DNA of 64,000 bases from the NCBI GenBank assembly GCA_965116945.1, contig OZ220734.1:2046001-2110000 (forward strand). Reading direction: 5' to 3'. The stretch is from Plut-88900 sp965116945. Lineage in GTDB: Bacteria > Chloroflexota > Dehalococcoidia > Plut-88900. The first letter of the stretch is position 1. Each line of letters opens with the position of its first letter. Shown here piece by piece: positions 61,920 through 64,000 of the stretch. Below the pieces are notes generated by a model. It saw only the letters and a program-made list of their open reading frames with translations. It made no database searches and was not told the DNA's origin. The translations under genes and the position numbers were made by a program.

Positions 61920-62900
61920 GTGGTAGACCCAAACCTCATAAATGACCTCCTGGCAGGCGATAAACGCGCCCTCGCCCGGTCCATCACCATTGTAGAAAGA
62001 TCAGGCCCCGACGCCCGAGATCTCCTACAGAAGATCAATTCCCACGTCGGCCGCTCCTACACCGTGGGGATAACAGGTCCTCCCGGCGCAGGCAAAAGCA
62101 CCCTGGTCGATAGGTTAGCCTCTCACTTTAGAAACAGGATCGGCTGGAACGGCTCATCCCAACCTCCCAAGGTCGGGATACTAGCCGCCGACCCCACCAG
62201 CCCCTTCACCGGCGGCGCTATCCTCGGAGACCGTGTCCGCATGCAGCGCCACTACAGGGACCCGGGCGTCTACATTCGAAGCATGGCCACCCGCGGTAGC
62301 CAGGGTGGCCTTCCCAGGAGCACCCGTGACGCTGTCAAGCTACTCGACGCCTACGGCACCGACGTGACTCTCGTCGAGACCGTAGGCGTAGGCCAGGCCG
62401 AACTCGACATCATGGGCCTCGCCGACACCGTGATCGTCGCCGTAGTCCCCGAAGGCGGCGACGCCATGCAGGCCATGAAAGCGGGTCTAATGGAAATCGC
62501 CGACCTGTTCGTCGTCAACAAGGCCGACCGCCCTGGCGCAGACGCCGTTGTCCGTGACATCTCAGCCGTCATCAGCTGGGACACCCGACCCCGGGACTGG
62601 GTCCCGAGGGTCCTGTCTACCAAGGCCGTCGAAGGCGCCGGCATCGACGAGCTAGTTGAAGCAATAGTCGAACACAAGGGAGCCTCTGAACAGTCGGGAC
62701 TCCTGGCACGACGCCGCAGCGACCGACGCAAGCGTGAACTCTTCGAAGCCATCAGGAATCACGTCGATCAGGAAGCCCAACACCTCATCTCCTCCGACCC
62801 ATCCCTATCCAACCTCGTCCATTTGGTCGAATCCGGAGCCCTGGACCCCCATACAGCCGCCCAAACCCTCCTCAAAGCCATCCTCCACCCCAGCGTTTGA
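61920..62900 (+). CDS. meaB: Methylmalonyl-CoA mutase-associated GTPase
   Basis: A 326-residue G3E-family GTPase (MeaB/ArgK). The Walker A is GITGPPGAGKSTLVDRLA, then GILAADPTSPFTGGAILGDRVRM, VETVGVGQAELDI and NKADRPGAD. It guards and reactivates adenosylcobalamin-dependent methylmalonyl-CoA or related mutases. No mutase gene is in the window. The GTG start lacks an obvious ribosome-binding site (AAGAGA is closest). Confidence 0.93.
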   Translation: MVDPNLINDLLAGDKRALARSITIVERSGPDARDLLQKINSHVGRSYTVGITGPPGAGKSTLVDRLASHFRNRIGWNGSSQPPKVGILAADPTSPFTGGAILGDRVRMQRHYRDPGVYIRSMATRGSQGGLPRSTRDAVKLLDAYGTDVTLVETVGVGQAELDIMGLADTVIVAVVPEGGDAMQAMKAGLMEIADLFVVNKADRPGADAVVRDISAVISWDTRPRDWVPRVLSTKAVEGAGIDELVEAIVEHKGASEQSGLLARRRSDRRKRELFEAIRNHVDQEAQHLISSDPSLSNLVHLVESGALDPHTAAQTLLKAILHPSV

Positions 62901-63364
62901 GAGATTGTCCCCCCCGACACTTGGGGGAATCGTTCCTGTCCTTGCCAGGCCCCCCACCCTGTCATCCCGAGGTCCTGGGCGAACCCTCAATCCCTAAACC
63001 CTCCCTCGCATCTTCCACTTTATCCCACCCTTCCAAACCTTTCCCCTGGCGACCAAACACACATCAACAGTACTTCGCACTATATCTGTTATGTCAGCTA
63101 CATATCACAAAAGCCATAACTACTAGACATAAGCGTTCATATAACGCTGGTCAACTAATCCACTTTCCACTGTACGGCTCTGTCATGATACAAGACCCGA
63201 ACAGACCCCATTCTAGCTACGCAAATGCCCGATATCCACATCGTCTCATACCTCAAAATCCCGTTCTACCTCCCCGCCTTATGTCTCCCCCTTCGAAATA
63301 TCTACCGGCTTATGTCCATCCAAACACCTTATGTCCATTCCGTCCTCAAATGCATACCTCGACC
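62901..63364. other. Convergent intergenic region, partly AT-rich
   Basis: About 460 bases between meaB and plsY. Near its start an imperfect hairpin with CCCCC/GGGGG arms (62909-62935) may stop meaB transcription. The middle (about 63050-63300) is AT-rich relative to its surroundings. Two copies of CTTATGTCCA (63309-63318, 63328-63337) match the inverse complement of the motif at 36263-36289. No gene recognised. Confidence 0.55.
63309..63337 (-). repeat. Tandem TGGACATAAG motif
   Basis: Two direct copies, 19 bp start to start, on the minus strand, of nearly the same motif as at 36263-36289. Confidence 0.6.
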
Positions 63365-64000
63365 TCAGCCCCCTCCCTCCCCTGACTTCCGGATCTTGTA
63401 GTACATCTTCGGCTCTGTGCCATTGATGATGTTCTTGATTCTCGGGGCGTGTTTTATGAAGATGATCGCTGCCAAAATGCCTGCGGGAATTGCCGTCTGC
63501 GGATAGACAAACAGCCCAACCAGCGGCGCAGCCACCGTACCCATTATCTGCCCCCCGACCATCAACCTGGTTAACGCCACCGTTATCAGAAATGCCGCAA
63601 TCCAAACCCCTACAAGGGCCGGCTCTATGTGCAGCAACACCGAGACCCCCGTCGCCAGTCCTTTGCCTCCCTTGAACTTTAGGAATACCGAGTAATTGTG
63701 CCCGACAACCGACGCGATGCCCGCAACTGTCATGGCCATTTCACCCTCGTACCCAAACCCTGTCGCCACACCCCACCCCAACAGCAGCGCCAGCGCCCCC
63801 TTGCCCATGTCCCCGAACAGCACCACAAAAGTCAGCTTCTTTGAGTTCGTAGCCCGCAAGGTGTTCATGGTCCCGACATTTCCCGTGCCCAGAGCCATTA
63901 CGTCCTTACCGGCGAACCGCTTGACGACGATTACCGCAGTCGGGATAGACCCGATCACAGCTCCTCCCAGCGCAACCAATATCAGTAACAGAATAGGTGC
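63365..64000 (-). CDS. plsY: Glycerol-3-phosphate acyltransferase PlsY, 5' end outside the window
   Basis: Open from the window edge to a stop at 63365 (211 residues). It is a polytopic membrane protein with the PlsY motifs: GSIPTAVIV in the first helix, GTGNVGTMNTLRA (the GN-motif), KFKGGKGLATG (acyl-phosphate loop) and the later FIKHAPRIKNI. It acylates glycerol 3-phosphate with acyl-phosphate at the inner face of the membrane. A TTG at 63979 is not believed to be the true start because the hydrophobic frame continues upstream (LLLILVALGG). Confidence 0.92.
   Translation of the reverse strand, partial: APILLLILVALGGAVIGSIPTAVIVVKRFAGKDVMALGTGNVGTMNTLRATNSKKLTFVVLFGDMGKGALALLLGWGVATGFGYEGEMAMTVAGIASVVGHNYSVFLKFKGGKGLATGVSVLLHIEPALVGVWIAAFLITVALTRLMVGGQIMGTVAAPLVGLFVYPQTAIPAGILAAIIFIKHAPRIKNIINGTEPKMYYKIRKSGEGGG

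Overview
The window looks like chromosomal DNA of a Chloroflexota bacterium, most likely of the Dehalococcoidia/SAR202 type. That assignment is an inference from gene content: GC-rich DNA dense in enzyme paralogues (four luciferase-like flavin oxidoreductases, five SDR-fold proteins, two CaiB/BaiF CoA-transferases, two M24 proteins, two class-IV aminotransferases, two RidA proteins), a 1054-residue Asp-box (BNR) protein, an LL-diaminopimelate aminotransferase route to lysine/peptidoglycan precursors, and an archaeal-type phosphoglycerate mutase. No rRNA, tRNA, CRISPR array, prophage or intact insertion sequence was recognised.

Layout. 1-4063: amidohydrolase fragment, RRM RNA-binding protein, a collagen-like/spondin lipoprotein, a metallo-beta-lactamase-fold hydrolase and SDR-type threonine dehydrogenase. 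4095-10674 (minus): a tightly packed seven-gene block (ketopantoate reductase-like, VOC, LLM oxidoreductase, SDR, class-IV aminotransferase, saccharopine-dehydrogenase-like, and an LLM oxidoreductase interrupted by one in-frame TGA). 10880-25513 (mostly plus): flavin amine oxidase, threonine-synthase-like enzyme, acyl-CoA ligase, chromate transporter, LLM oxidoreductase, quinol-type nitric oxide reductase, BNR protein, M24 protein, Uma2 nuclease. 25542-31228: a tandem CoA-transferase pair, PIG-L deacetylase, a second class-IV aminotransferase, another LLM oxidoreductase. 31522-35996: phytoene-desaturase-like oxidoreductase, biotin ligase, an SDR pair of which the second has lost its catalytic residues, and RidA. 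36420-41717: a double-HTH protein and hisG-(Zn-dependent PLC-like)-hisD-hisC-hisB. 41718-43153: a gene-free, repeat-rich stretch. 43154-49781 (minus): guaA-purD-purE-purB-purC-DUF3105-purS. 49875-57975 (plus): tsaC, pgk, apgM, tpiA, miaA, dapF, dapL, hflX. 57976-64000: CoA-transferase, SDR, creatinase/ectoine-hydrolase-like M24 protein, MeaB and a PlsY cut by the window end.

The accessory genes read as heterotrophic catabolism of varied organic acids and oxygenated compounds: activation by CoA ligase or CoA-transferases, oxidation by SDRs and flavin enzymes, transamination, and removal of reactive enamines by RidA. The housekeeping blocks supply histidine, purines, diaminopimelate and lower glycolysis. 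The most interesting observations are two tandem paralogue pairs in which one member keeps and the other loses the catalytic residue(s) (CoA-transferases at 25542-28104, SDRs at 33865-35392), an in-frame TGA followed by a hairpin in an LLM oxidoreductase, a probable ATA start codon for hflX, a phospholipase-like gene translationally coupled inside the his operon, and a two-hairpin repeat placed in three of the four long convergent intergenic gaps.
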